The notes below the pieces were generated by a model. It was not told the origin of the DNA. It searched no databases and was given only the letters and a program-made list of their open reading frames with translations. Of a stretch of DNA of 64,000 bases, positions 9,369 to 18,314 are shown in pieces. A program made the translations under genes and the position numbers. Origin of the DNA: Legionella maceachernii (lineage in GTDB: Bacteria > Pseudomonadota > Gammaproteobacteria > Legionellales > Legionellaceae); the NCBI RefSeq assembly GCF_900167045.1, contig NZ_FUXJ01000006.1:124001-188000 (forward strand), given 5' to 3'. Every line of letters starts with the position of its first letter. Positions within the stretch are counted from its first letter, which is position 1.

Positions 9369-9999
9369 TTTACTTAAAAAAAACGTTGAAGACTCCATCG
9401 AAGCTAAATTTCAATTAATTAACAATACTGAACTTTTAGCTACTTTTAACAAAGCAGTGGAAGCGGTTGTTGATTGCTACCGACAAGGGGGGCGGCTTTA
9501 TATTGCTGGAAATGGAGGTTCTGCTGCTGATGCTCAGCATTTGGCCGCTGAATTTGTCAGTAAATTGGCTCGCGATAGGGACCCTCTACCCGCAGAAGCG
9601 TTAACTGTCGATAGCTCTATTATTACTGCAATTGGAAATGACTATGGGTATGATTTTGTTTTCTCAAGGCAGTTGGCTGGTAAAGCGACAGGTAAGGACA
9701 TTTTTTTAGGCATCACGACTTCAGGTCGTTCGGCTAATATATTAAAGGCTTTAGAAACCTGTCGTAACTTAGGAATTCCCAGTTTAGTGTTTTGTGGTAG
9801 AGATGGAGGAGACGTTAAACGATTAGCCGATTACTGTGTTATTGCCCCTGGAATGGCAACTAGCACCATTCAAGAGGTGCATATTATACTTGCCCACACG
9901 CTTTGCGAAAGTGTCGAGTTAGCGTTATTTGGCCATTGGTCGCAAACAACGCCAACGAATATTAACGAAATGCTTCAGATTGAAGTTGAAGAAATATAA
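9340..9999 (+). CDS. gmhA: Phosphoheptose isomerase (sedoheptulose 7-phosphate isomerase)
   Basis: This 219-residue SIS-domain protein has GNGGSAADAQHLAAEF and TTSGRSANI as the two phosphate/sugar-binding loops, and the metal-binding HIILAHTLCE near the C-terminus. It converts sedoheptulose 7-phosphate to D-glycero-D-manno-heptose 7-phosphate, the first step of heptose synthesis. The GTG start within the end of hddC is supported by AAGGA about 7 nt upstream. It is slightly longer than the usual 190-195 residues because of the N-terminal extension. The neighbouring transketolase pair could generate its substrate. Confidence 0.93.
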   Translation: MTKQLWCPINLLKKNVEDSIEAKFQLINNTELLATFNKAVEAVVDCYRQGGRLYIAGNGGSAADAQHLAAEFVSKLARDRDPLPAEALTVDSSIITAIGNDYGYDFVFSRQLAGKATGKDIFLGITTSGRSANILKALETCRNLGIPSLVFCGRDGGDVKRLADYCVIAPGMATSTIQEVHIILAHTLCESVELALFGHWSQTTPTNINEMLQIEVEEI

Positions 10000-10013
10000 G
10001 AAAAGGAAATTAA

Positions 10014-10952
10014 ATGAGCTATAACATTCTTGTTACAGGTGGAGCCGGATATCTTGGTTCTACTTTAGTCCCTGATTTACTCCATGCAGGCCATAAGGTA
10101 ACGGTATTAGATAATTTTATGTTCAAGCAAGCGAGCCTTAATCATGCTTGCCATAATCCTAATTTTACTGTGGTTAAAGGGGATATCCGAGTAGAAAGTA
10201 CTATCACACCATTAATAAAAAAGGCCGATATTATTATTCCTTTAGCCGCTTTAGTAGGTGCTCCGCTTTGCAATTTTGATCCTGTTGGGGCGAGCACAAT
10301 TAATCATGATGCAATTATCATGATGCTGCGTCTTTTATCCAAAAAGCAAATTGTGTTAATGCCGACGACGAATAGTGCTTACGGAACAGGAGATGAAAAA
10401 AATTTCTGTACAGAAGAATCACCGTTAAGACCTATTTCACTTTATGCAAAAGAAAAAGTAAAGGTTGAGCAAGAATTGATGCAACGAGAAAATGCGATTA
10501 GTTACCGTCTTGCTACAGTATTTGGCATGTCACCAAGAATGCGGACGGACTTATTAGTTAATGATTTCACTTATCGTGCTGTACACGATAAATTTGTTGT
10601 CTTATTTGAAAGCGCCTTTAAGCGTAATTACATCCACGTGCGTGATGTGTCTCGTGCATTCCAACATGGCATCACCAATTTTGATAAAATGAAAGGACAA
10701 ATCTATAACGTGGGCCTTTCAGATACTAACATCTCTAAACGGGAATTATGTGAGCGAATCCAAAAGCAAGTCCCCGACTTTGTCTTTATTGACGCACCAG
10801 TAGGCAAAGATCCTGACCAGCGAAATTATGTGGTGTCCAATGCGAAAATAGAAAAAACAGGCTTTAAAACAACAGTGTCATTGGATCAAGGGATTGCCGA
10901 ATTAATTAAAGGCTATACCATGATGAAAAACACACAGTACAGTAACGTCTAA
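10014..10952 (+). CDS. NAD-dependent epimerase/dehydratase (extended SDR) of unknown sugar substrate
   Basis: This 312-residue extended SDR has TGGAGYLGS for NAD(P) binding. Catalytic Tyr and Lys are in LYAKEKVK, and an Asn/Ser stretch TTNSAYGTG lies at the usual Ser/Thr position. The TDE/SSE-type acidic pair of 4,6-dehydratases is absent, so an epimerase or 4-ketoreductase is more likely. AAAAGGAAATTAAATG gives a good ribosome-binding site. Its stop overlaps the next start (TAATG). It could reduce the keto-sugar made by the ColD-like and transketolase enzymes, but that is inference. Confidence 0.78.
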   Translation: MSYNILVTGGAGYLGSTLVPDLLHAGHKVTVLDNFMFKQASLNHACHNPNFTVVKGDIRVESTITPLIKKADIIIPLAALVGAPLCNFDPVGASTINHDAIIMMLRLLSKKQIVLMPTTNSAYGTGDEKNFCTEESPLRPISLYAKEKVKVEQELMQRENAISYRLATVFGMSPRMRTDLLVNDFTYRAVHDKFVVLFESAFKRNYIHVRDVSRAFQHGITNFDKMKGQIYNVGLSDTNISKRELCERIQKQVPDFVFIDAPVGKDPDQRNYVVSNAKIEKTGFKTTVSLDQGIAELIKGYTMMKNTQYSNV

Positions 10953-12148
10953 TGCATACTTTTGATTTTATTATTATAGGAGCGGGTATTGTTGGAATGA
11001 CCGTGGCTCGCGAACTAAAGCAGCGTCTGCCCTTAGCAACCATCGTCATTCTTGAGAAAGAAGACCATGTCGGTGTGCATGCTAGTGGCCGTAATAGCGG
11101 GGTCTTACATAGTGGGATCTATTATGCTAATGATACCTTAAAGGCTAAAGTCTGTGCCCGCGGTGCGCAGAGGATGTTTGAGTTTGCCAAAGAACATAAT
11201 CTTCCCTGTTTGAAATCGGGGAAGGTTATTTTAGCGACTTCTGAGAAGCAGCTTACCACGGTTGATCGTCTCATGCACAACGCGCAACAAAATGGCATTA
11301 AAGCAGAGCGAATAAGTAGACAACAACTTTTAGAGTTAGAGCCAGCAGCGGCTGAAGGCCCTGCCGCAATTTATTGTCCTGATACTGCTGTAATCGATAG
11401 TGTAGCGGTGCTAAATAAGCTTCGCGCTTTATTAGAGCAGCAAGGCGTTTCCTTTGTTTTTGGCTGCCAAGTAACAAGCGCAAAAGGGACCCAATTGATT
11501 ACAACCAAAGGAAGGTTTTCTTACGGATACCTTTATAATTGCGCCGGTGCTCATGCGGATACGATCGCACGATGGTTCAATTTGGCTCAAAATTATGCCT
11601 TAGTTCCCTTTAAGGGGATTTATTGGAAGCTAAGTCCGGAAGCAAATCATCTTATTAAATCTAATCTTTATCCGGTGCCTGATATCTCTCTACCTTTTTT
11701 AGGTGTCCATGTTACTCGTTTGATTACCGGAGACGCTTACATAGGTCCTACAGCAATACCAGTGCTAGGTCGTGAGAATTACAAACGCTGGCATGGTGTT
11801 CGAGTTGCAGAAGCATTAAGTATTAGTTTGCGATTGGCATCGATGTATCGCAATAATCAAAACAATTTTCGTTTGCTCGCTAAAACCGAGTTAGCAAAAT
11901 ACAATAAAAAATTTTTTCTTGCAGCAGCTCAAAAACTTATTCCAGTACTTCAAGAAAAAGACATTATTCCCTCATCGAAGGCAGGTATTCGTCCTCAGCT
12001 TATCAATATTAAAACCAAGCAGCTGGAGATGGATTATATTTTTGAACAAACCCAACAATCGATGCATGTTTTGAATGCCATTTCGCCGGCCTTTACAAGC
12101 TCTTTTGCCTTTGCAGAAATGATTGTCAATCAAAGCGATGTCTCGTAA
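10952..12148 (+). CDS. L-2-hydroxyglutarate oxidase-like FAD-dependent oxidoreductase
   Basis: This 398-residue flavoprotein has the N-terminal Rossmann motif IIGAGIVGMTVARE and the LhgO-type signature GRNSGVLHSGIYY. The C-terminal region contains SKAGIRPQL and a DAO-type FAD site. LhgO oxidises L-2-hydroxyglutarate to 2-oxoglutarate. Translational coupling to an SDR inside a nucleotide-sugar block is unusual for a catabolic enzyme. It may recycle a reductant or amine cycle (ColD-type dehydratases use glutamate/2-oxoglutarate), or oxidise a sugar hydroxyl. The family call is firm; the substrate is open. Confidence 0.8.
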   Translation: MHTFDFIIIGAGIVGMTVARELKQRLPLATIVILEKEDHVGVHASGRNSGVLHSGIYYANDTLKAKVCARGAQRMFEFAKEHNLPCLKSGKVILATSEKQLTTVDRLMHNAQQNGIKAERISRQQLLELEPAAAEGPAAIYCPDTAVIDSVAVLNKLRALLEQQGVSFVFGCQVTSAKGTQLITTKGRFSYGYLYNCAGAHADTIARWFNLAQNYALVPFKGIYWKLSPEANHLIKSNLYPVPDISLPFLGVHVTRLITGDAYIGPTAIPVLGRENYKRWHGVRVAEALSISLRLASMYRNNQNNFRLLAKTELAKYNKKFFLAAAQKLIPVLQEKDIIPSSKAGIRPQLINIKTKQLEMDYIFEQTQQSMHVLNAISPAFTSSFAFAEMIVNQSDVS

Positions 12149-12260
12149 TGCCGTTGTTCAATTTTAGGGTTGTGGAACCAGGCAATTGAGGTATTTCCTA
12201 CTCATTTCCTCGGGTTATAGGTGGCTGCTATAGAGCTAAAAGGACTAGAGAGAGCGCTTT

Positions 12261-14528
12261 ATGAACTATATCACGACAATGATTGAGTTATGGGTTTTAT
12301 TACTACTTTGCATGCTCATTGGTAAGCGGATTGTAAACTTACTACCTATCGAGCTCCAAGAGTCAATAGGGTTTTATATTGCTCCTATTCTAGGTTTATC
12401 TTGTCTTCTACTGATAGCAACTCTCTATGGCTGGATTTCACCTTTTCGATTTGAATATACGTTCTGTATTACTTTCGTATTGGTACTTTTGGCGATTGTT
12501 TTTGAAAGGAAGCGATTGCAATTAATTTATGAGGGTTTGCAAATCAGTTTGTTTACTGGTCTATGTTCACTGCCCATACTAGCAACGATTGTTTATTACC
12601 AGGGTTACAATCCTTTTACCGATATATTTACCTACCTGGTTCATGGACAATGGTTACAAGAGCATGCTTTTTCAGAAAAAGCTGCCACTTCAGGTTTTTA
12701 CCCTGCCTTATCACAGATTTCTCTGTATCAAAATAATGGTTCAAGGATGGGAGCTTCTTTCCTTTTAGGATACGCGGAATCGTTATTTAAACTAAAATGG
12801 TCTTACTATGCTTATACTCCAACAGTTGCATTGGCCTTTGTAACCGGATGCTTAGCTCTTGGCGGGATCATAAGGCAAGTTATACCAGTTTCAAGGATGG
12901 TTATTCTTGCTTTAGCAGCTATCCCCTGTTTTTCTCTGAATGGCTTTTTGTTGGGTGCCCAGTGGGGATTTTTTCCACAAACCTTTGGTCTTGCTTTTGC
13001 AACAGGGATAACTGCTCTTCTCCCTGCACTAACCCTAGCGATTTGTAATCAAAATTATAAGTGGTTTAAATTAGTGCTCTTTGCTTTTCCTCTTGCTATC
13101 TGTACTGCAGCGTTTTTCTTTGCCTATAACGAACCATTTCCAATATTCACAATTGGGTTAGGGATATTTCTTATCATTACGGGCATTTTTTTCAAAAATA
13201 AAATTAAGGCGTTACTCTTCTTTTTTAGTGTCTATTTTTTACAAGTCATTATTTTACTAAATTATGAGGCGATTAGGATTGCTAGAAATTTATTAGTAAC
13301 TTTGAGTATTTCAAAAGGAGGAGCAGCAATTGGTTGGCCTATGCCTTGGTCGCCAATTCAATTTTTAGCACACGCCTTCGGTATGAAATCATTTATGGAT
13401 GAGCCTTATGGTTTTGATTACTATGTAAGCACCATTGTTTTTCCAATCTTGCTTCTTATATTGCTTTTTACCTTAGTTCGTTTTATGCGAAAAAACATTA
13501 AAAATAATCTAGCATTAGTATTTTTGTTTTGTATGAATTTTGCCTTAGGCTTGTTTTTCATAAAATTCAGGTATTTTTCTCCCAATGGAAGTGCAATTGA
13601 GGTTGGACACACTTTTTTACAATACAAAATTTCAAAATACGCTGCGCCCTTTTCATTAGCGTTAGTGAGTATTACTTTCGCCATTTTATGGCAAAAGCAT
13701 AAAAAATTAAGACCTCTTTTTTCAATGGGTTACATTGGGTTATTAGCAATGGGCTTATTTTTTCAATGCACTTTTACTACTGATAAGTTAATTCAGGGCT
13801 TTATTTACGAAACCAAACAAGTTAGAAATCCATTTGGCACCTTACTCGATTTACGTACCACTGTGGCAGATATTCCTAAAGAAGATCCGATCCATTTTGT
13901 TCTTGGTGCAGAACACCATAAGCTTCGGCAGATGGTAACGTATGTCTTATATGATCGAAAGATATCCAGCAATTATGAGGATGATGGGTATATAGCGGGC
14001 CATCTTCCTCCGAAAGACAGAGTGATGCAACCCTCTGCTAATGTTGAGTGGGTTACACTGAGCAATAAAAATAATTCGTGTGGGAATCAAACCCAGGAAG
14101 TTGGCCCTTTTTTAATCCATCGGCGCTCGGTTCCTTATAGTTATATGCTCTTGAGCAAAAATGAAGGGGGTTATAATACAGAAATCAATATGGAAGGTGA
14201 TACATGGAACTGGGTTGAGGACGTAATAAATTATTCTTACCGCGTTGAAGGTGCTGCAAATGAAGTTAGATTTTCCTTTAAAGTACTAAGCATCCCACAT
14301 CCACGTTCGGTTGTAGTTGAATTAAAAAGTGGATCTGGTGAGCTATTAGGTCAGTACTATTTACCCAAACAAGAAGGGGACATCTTTTTTGATACGCCAT
14401 GGGTAAAAATAAACTCAAGCCAAGTCGTTTTGAGCATGAAAGCCGATGGACAACCCATTAAATTATCGGAAATCGATCCAAGGCACGCTAAATTCGTTGT
14501 CGCAAACATTAACGCCTGCTCTCGTTAA
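12261..14528 (+). CDS. Large polytopic membrane protein, GT-C-like (function unknown)
   Basis: This 755-residue protein has about twelve hydrophobic segments in residues 1-510 and a soluble C-terminal part (about 520-755) with an acidic, beta-rich look. It has the general shape of a GT-C glycosyltransferase or O-unit polymerase: many TMs, large periplasmic tail. No exact family was recognised. A loop with aromatic and Asp residues (NPFTDIFTYLVHGQW) follows an early TM and could hold the catalytic Asp of a GT-C fold. It is last in the heptose block, 112 nt after the LhgO-like gene, and converges on 14546. Confidence 0.6.
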   Translation: MNYITTMIELWVLLLLCMLIGKRIVNLLPIELQESIGFYIAPILGLSCLLLIATLYGWISPFRFEYTFCITFVLVLLAIVFERKRLQLIYEGLQISLFTGLCSLPILATIVYYQGYNPFTDIFTYLVHGQWLQEHAFSEKAATSGFYPALSQISLYQNNGSRMGASFLLGYAESLFKLKWSYYAYTPTVALAFVTGCLALGGIIRQVIPVSRMVILALAAIPCFSLNGFLLGAQWGFFPQTFGLAFATGITALLPALTLAICNQNYKWFKLVLFAFPLAICTAAFFFAYNEPFPIFTIGLGIFLIITGIFFKNKIKALLFFFSVYFLQVIILLNYEAIRIARNLLVTLSISKGGAAIGWPMPWSPIQFLAHAFGMKSFMDEPYGFDYYVSTIVFPILLLILLFTLVRFMRKNIKNNLALVFLFCMNFALGLFFIKFRYFSPNGSAIEVGHTFLQYKISKYAAPFSLALVSITFAILWQKHKKLRPLFSMGYIGLLAMGLFFQCTFTTDKLIQGFIYETKQVRNPFGTLLDLRTTVADIPKEDPIHFVLGAEHHKLRQMVTYVLYDRKISSNYEDDGYIAGHLPPKDRVMQPSANVEWVTLSNKNNSCGNQTQEVGPFLIHRRSVPYSYMLLSKNEGGYNTEINMEGDTWNWVEDVINYSYRVEGAANEVRFSFKVLSIPHPRSVVVELKSGSGELLGQYYLPKQEGDIFFDTPWVKINSSQVVLSMKADGQPIKLSEIDPRHAKFVVANINACSR

Positions 14529-14539
14529 GTAATGCATTG

Positions 14540-14558
14540 AGCTCATTATGAATGAGCT
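14540..14558. terminator. Short perfect hairpin between convergent membrane-protein genes
   Basis: AGCTCATT (14540-14547) and AATGAGCT (14551-14558) form an 8-bp stem with a 3-nt loop. It sits between two convergent genes and contains the stop codon of the minus-strand gene. No strong T-tract follows on either side, so it is only a candidate bidirectional terminator. Confidence 0.3.
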
Positions 14559-16327
14559 AACGATTTAATTTGGAAAAAAAGTACCTGATTATCTTCTCGT
14601 ACCAAGGTTGGCTTAGTCCCTAAGAGTTGAGTTAGCTTTTCGGATAAGCTTTCGGCATTGTCCTCAAAACCCCGTCGGTCAATGTATATACCCGAAAAGC
14701 CTAGGCGCTGAATGACTTCTAATTGCTTTTCAATGGGTTCTTGAGCAAGTGAACGATAGAACAAATCGCCTTCTCGACCTCTCATCCCTCCGGTGTTCCA
14801 GCGTAGTGTTTTGGAATTTAAATAGCCACCTAACAGTTCATAATCCGGCAAGTTTAGATACTGCCCATATTCAGGAAATCTGACGTAGGGAAGTTGATAA
14901 ATTGAAGCCCCTGGCGATAATACTGCCTCTATCTTTTTAATGAAATTGCTTTCCTCGTTAAACTTCTCTTTAGACGATTGGGTTAGAGGGGTTAAGGTTT
15001 TGGGGGTTTGATCAAGGAGTCCAACTAAAAGAATACTTAAAGGAACTACTGAACCAACCCATGTACCTTTAGCTTGGAGAGATTCTAACTTTTTATTGTT
15101 TTGGAGCAGGACGAAAAAGCCAGTAAATGCAGCAAAAGAGATGAAAATACTTACTCTATTCCACCCTCTAATGAGGGGTGAAACAAAAAGAGCAAATAAA
15201 ACATTAAAGCCTCCTACAGTGGTGATTAATAAAAATGCGAAGACCAAAATAGAAAATAATCTGAGACGAATATCAATTTGCTTGCCAAGTGCTGCATAGA
15301 AAAAACTAAAAAGGAGGGTCAGGAAACCCAAAGAAGCGAAAAAGCCTAATGCTGAGGTAGCGGCGGCTTCATTCATGCCAAAATATCTGCCATAGAGGTT
15401 AATATAAGAGCCAAATCGTTTAATCCTATGTAAGGAAGAGGGGAAAAATAGGTGAACGATTTTTAACGAGAAAGTCTCAGTCTGTTCTGGAATTCGAAAA
15501 GCAGCTTCGATATTTTTACCATACTCATGCTTATGAATCAGAGTCGGTAAAATATTCAGTATAACGCCTAAAGCAACCATGCTGGAAAGTGCAGTAGCCG
15601 AAAAAATACCGTGGAATTTTTTATCCCTGGCAGAAGCACCTACGCCCGCAACCATGAAAAGAATAAGCCCAAAGAATGCATAGTAAACTCCAAATGAACT
15701 CAAAATAATTAATGGAAGCATTAGATTTAGAATTTTTTTTGGGTGATTGAGAGGCCAAATGGATAGGTCACCTAGAAAGATTTTCCAACCAAAGAAAAAA
15801 TAGAGTGGGACCACAAAATACCATGTATAGAAAACATGGCCTAAACGTAAAAAATGAAAAGGCGCAAAAGCAAATAACATTGCTCCGACAAAGGCATAGC
15901 GCGTTCTTAGTGCAAACGATTTCAAAGCCAGGAAGCCGAATACAAAGGCCAGAGGGAAACCAAGTAATATGTACAAATTTAAAGCGCCATAATAAGTGCC
16001 AGTCAGGGTGCCAAGCGCTTTTAAAACAAGCAAATTTCCATTATCAGAGTGCGGGTAGTCTAAAAAATTTGAACCAAAAGGATAACCACTCCGAGGGTTC
16101 TCAAAAAGCCAACCTTCGGTGACACGTTGAATTTCCCAAGAAGTGAAATTGATGTCTCCTCCATAAATATAGGGGTATTTTAAATTAGGGATTAACCCAG
16201 ATGGCCATCCAGAAAAAAGAATACTTGCGAAGAAAAAGCAAAAAAATGATCCCGCGAGTAGTAACTTCCAATTCGCACGAAAGAGAGTAAGGAGTGATCG
16301 ATTTTGCGAAAATTCACCTTGCTGCAT
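14546..16327 (-). CDS. Large polytopic membrane protein, GT-C-like (function unknown)
   Basis: The product is about 593 residues with a short N-terminal cytoplasmic tail and then about twelve TM segments. An early extracytoplasmic loop contains GGDINFTSWE, an acidic site placed as in GT-C glycosyltransferases that use lipid-linked sugars. A soluble domain of about 140 residues closes the protein. ATG 16327 is preferred because AGGA stands 6 nt upstream; a TTG at 16393 would add 22 residues without a clear ribosome site. It may add a sugar or oligosaccharide in the periplasm. No specific family could be named. Confidence 0.62.
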   Translation of the reverse strand: MQQGEFSQNRSLLTLFRANWKLLLAGSFFCFFFASILFSGWPSGLIPNLKYPYIYGGDINFTSWEIQRVTEGWLFENPRSGYPFGSNFLDYPHSDNGNLLVLKALGTLTGTYYGALNLYILLGFPLAFVFGFLALKSFALRTRYAFVGAMLFAFAPFHFLRLGHVFYTWYFVVPLYFFFGWKIFLGDLSIWPLNHPKKILNLMLPLIILSSFGVYYAFFGLILFMVAGVGASARDKKFHGIFSATALSSMVALGVILNILPTLIHKHEYGKNIEAAFRIPEQTETFSLKIVHLFFPSSLHRIKRFGSYINLYGRYFGMNEAAATSALGFFASLGFLTLLFSFFYAALGKQIDIRLRLFSILVFAFLLITTVGGFNVLFALFVSPLIRGWNRVSIFISFAAFTGFFVLLQNNKKLESLQAKGTWVGSVVPLSILLVGLLDQTPKTLTPLTQSSKEKFNEESNFIKKIEAVLSPGASIYQLPYVRFPEYGQYLNLPDYELLGGYLNSKTLRWNTGGMRGREGDLFYRSLAQEPIEKQLEVIQRLGFSGIYIDRRGFEDNAESLSEKLTQLLGTKPTLVREDNQVLFFQIKSLAHS

Positions 16328-16505
16328 AGGGTTCCTGTGGAGAGCGGAGTTACTTAAAAGGTAAAAGATTAACCTATTCAGGTAATAAGTCAAACGGATA
16401 TTTAGATGTCAATAACCCGTACGGTATTTGACATTATCTTTTTTAAAAAGTAGGCTTTCGCTCATTATTCTGTAGAGATGATCTCAGTAATGCAAGGATA
16501 TATTA

Positions 16506-18233
16506 ATGAAAATTAAAGCGAGTGACTACATTGCAAAATTTTTAAAGGCCCAAGAGGTCAAATTTGTTTTTGAAATGTCGGGCGGTATGATCACTCAGAT
16601 TTTAGATTCAATCCATCAAGAAGGCGGCATTGATATTGTCAGTATGCATCACGAACAATCAGCTGCTTTTGCTGTCGATGCTTATGGACGCTGCACTGGT
16701 AATGTTGCTGTCGGTATGGCCACTAGTGGCCCGGGCGCAACCAATTTAATTACGGGTATTGCGAGCTGCTACTTCGACTCGTCACCAGGTCTTTTTATCA
16801 CTGGTCAAGTGAACATACATGAGCAAAAAGGTGACAGAGGTATTCGTCAACTCGGATTCCAGGAAACTGATATTGTTTCAATGGCGCAAATTATTACTAA
16901 AAAAAGCTATGCCATTACTTCTGCCGAACAGATTGAATCCACATTGAAAGAAGCGTATGAAATTGCCATTAGCGATAGACCTGGGCCTGTATTAATTGAT
17001 ATCCCCATGAATTTGCAAAGAGCGGAAATTGAAATCGATAAAATCGAAAAAATAGAAAGAAAAAAAATAAAAACCTCTGTGGATAATGGTATTTTCGATG
17101 TGCTCATAGAGGCAATAATGCAGGCTAAAAAACCGCTTATTTTAGCAGGTGGTGGGATACATGGTGCTGGTGCGACCGAAGCGTTTTTACGCTTAGTTGA
17201 TCAATTGCAAATTCCTGTTGTTACTTCACTTTTGGCAGTCGATACCATTGCTTTTGACCATCCCTTGCGGGTTGGCTTTATCGGTAGCTATGGTAATCGC
17301 TGGGCAAATATTGCATTAGGCCATTGTGATTTATTAATAGTCATGGGCAGTCGTTTGGATATACGCCAGACAGGGGCAGATGTGGAATCTTTTCGCCAAA
17401 ACAAAAAAATATTTCACGTGGATTGTGATGTGAGCGAAATTAACAATCGCGTTAAAGGCTGCGTACCTATTGTTATGGATGCCGCGGATTTTATTGATGA
17501 AATGTTACAGATTCTTGATAATAAAACATTAGCACTTAAAAAATCTTGGTATGATGAAATTTTGCAGCAAAAAATCGAATGGCCAGATATTAATGAATTG
17601 CGCGATATCACCGGTATTAATCCCAATCAGTTTATGCATCGTCTTTCACAGAGCTCGCAAAATGCGAAAGGGTATGTTGTTGATGTAGGAAATCACCAGA
17701 TGTGGTCGGCTCAATCGCTCGAAATGAATGCCAATCAATTTTTCATCACTTCCGGTGGAATGGGGGCAATGGGCTTTGCTCTCCCTGCTGCAATCGGTGC
17801 CTCTCTTGCCCATGATAAGAAACCAGTTATCGTTATCGCAGGAGACGGTTGCTTTCAATTGAATATCCAAGAATTACAGACAATAGTACGGAATAATATT
17901 CCGCTTAAAATGATCGTTATTAATAATAATTGCCTCGGCATGATACGACAATTCCAAGATAGCTATTTTAATGGACGTTATTTATCCACTTATTGGGGGT
18001 ATAGTGCGCCTAATTTTGCAGCCGTTGCCATGGCCTATGGTATTCCTGCTAAAACAATTTCCATTTCCGAAGAAATTGAGTCCAACTTAGAGTGGCTGTG
18101 GAAAAGTGAGGGCGCAGCATTGTTGCAAGTCATGGTGGATATGCGCGCAAATGCTTATCCCAAAATTGCATTTGGTCACCCCATTACTGAGATGGAGCCG
18201 ATGATAGCTCCTGTTGCAATGGAAGCCACTTAA
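16506..18233 (+). CDS. ThDP-dependent acetolactate synthase-like enzyme (YerE-like candidate)
   Basis: This 575-residue, three-domain ThDP enzyme has an N-terminal PYR domain with catalytic Glu50 in MHHEQSAAFA, a central domain (about 195-330) with VMGSRLD, and a C-terminal PP domain with GDGCFQLN near residue 446 and the NNN of the Mg site. Acetolactate synthase usually sits with ilvN and ilvC; none is here. In Yersinia, YerE, an AHAS-like ThDP flavoprotein, adds an acetyl unit from pyruvate to CDP-3,6-dideoxy-4-keto-glucose to form yersiniose. The CDP-sugar genes at 24.9-29 kb make a similar role plausible. AAGGA precedes the ATG. Confidence 0.78.
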   Translation: MKIKASDYIAKFLKAQEVKFVFEMSGGMITQILDSIHQEGGIDIVSMHHEQSAAFAVDAYGRCTGNVAVGMATSGPGATNLITGIASCYFDSSPGLFITGQVNIHEQKGDRGIRQLGFQETDIVSMAQIITKKSYAITSAEQIESTLKEAYEIAISDRPGPVLIDIPMNLQRAEIEIDKIEKIERKKIKTSVDNGIFDVLIEAIMQAKKPLILAGGGIHGAGATEAFLRLVDQLQIPVVTSLLAVDTIAFDHPLRVGFIGSYGNRWANIALGHCDLLIVMGSRLDIRQTGADVESFRQNKKIFHVDCDVSEINNRVKGCVPIVMDAADFIDEMLQILDNKTLALKKSWYDEILQQKIEWPDINELRDITGINPNQFMHRLSQSSQNAKGYVVDVGNHQMWSAQSLEMNANQFFITSGGMGAMGFALPAAIGASLAHDKKPVIVIAGDGCFQLNIQELQTIVRNNIPLKMIVINNNCLGMIRQFQDSYFNGRYLSTYWGYSAPNFAAVAMAYGIPAKTISISEEIESNLEWLWKSEGAALLQVMVDMRANAYPKIAFGHPITEMEPMIAPVAMEAT

Positions 18234-18274
18234 TGCCGCTTAACCAATTTACCCTCTCGGTAAACCTGGAGATT

Positions 18275-18312
18275 CCTAACAAAAGTTGGCCTATGGGCTC
18301 AACTTTTTTAGG
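18275..18312. terminator. Imperfect hairpin with T-rich arm between convergent genes
   Basis: CCTAACAAAAGTTG (18275-18288) pairs with CAACTTTTTTAGG (18300-18312) with one gap, around an 11-nt loop. It lies just after the ThDP gene and just before the stop of the opposing gene at 18315. The AAAA/TTTTTT arms give U-runs in both directions, which suits a bidirectional intrinsic terminator. Confidence 0.5.
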
Positions 18313-18314
18313 TT

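Noticed and set aside
15805-16122. 105-residue plus-strand ORF
   Set aside because: Antisense to a TM protein gene, Gln/Lys-rich, no ribosome site.
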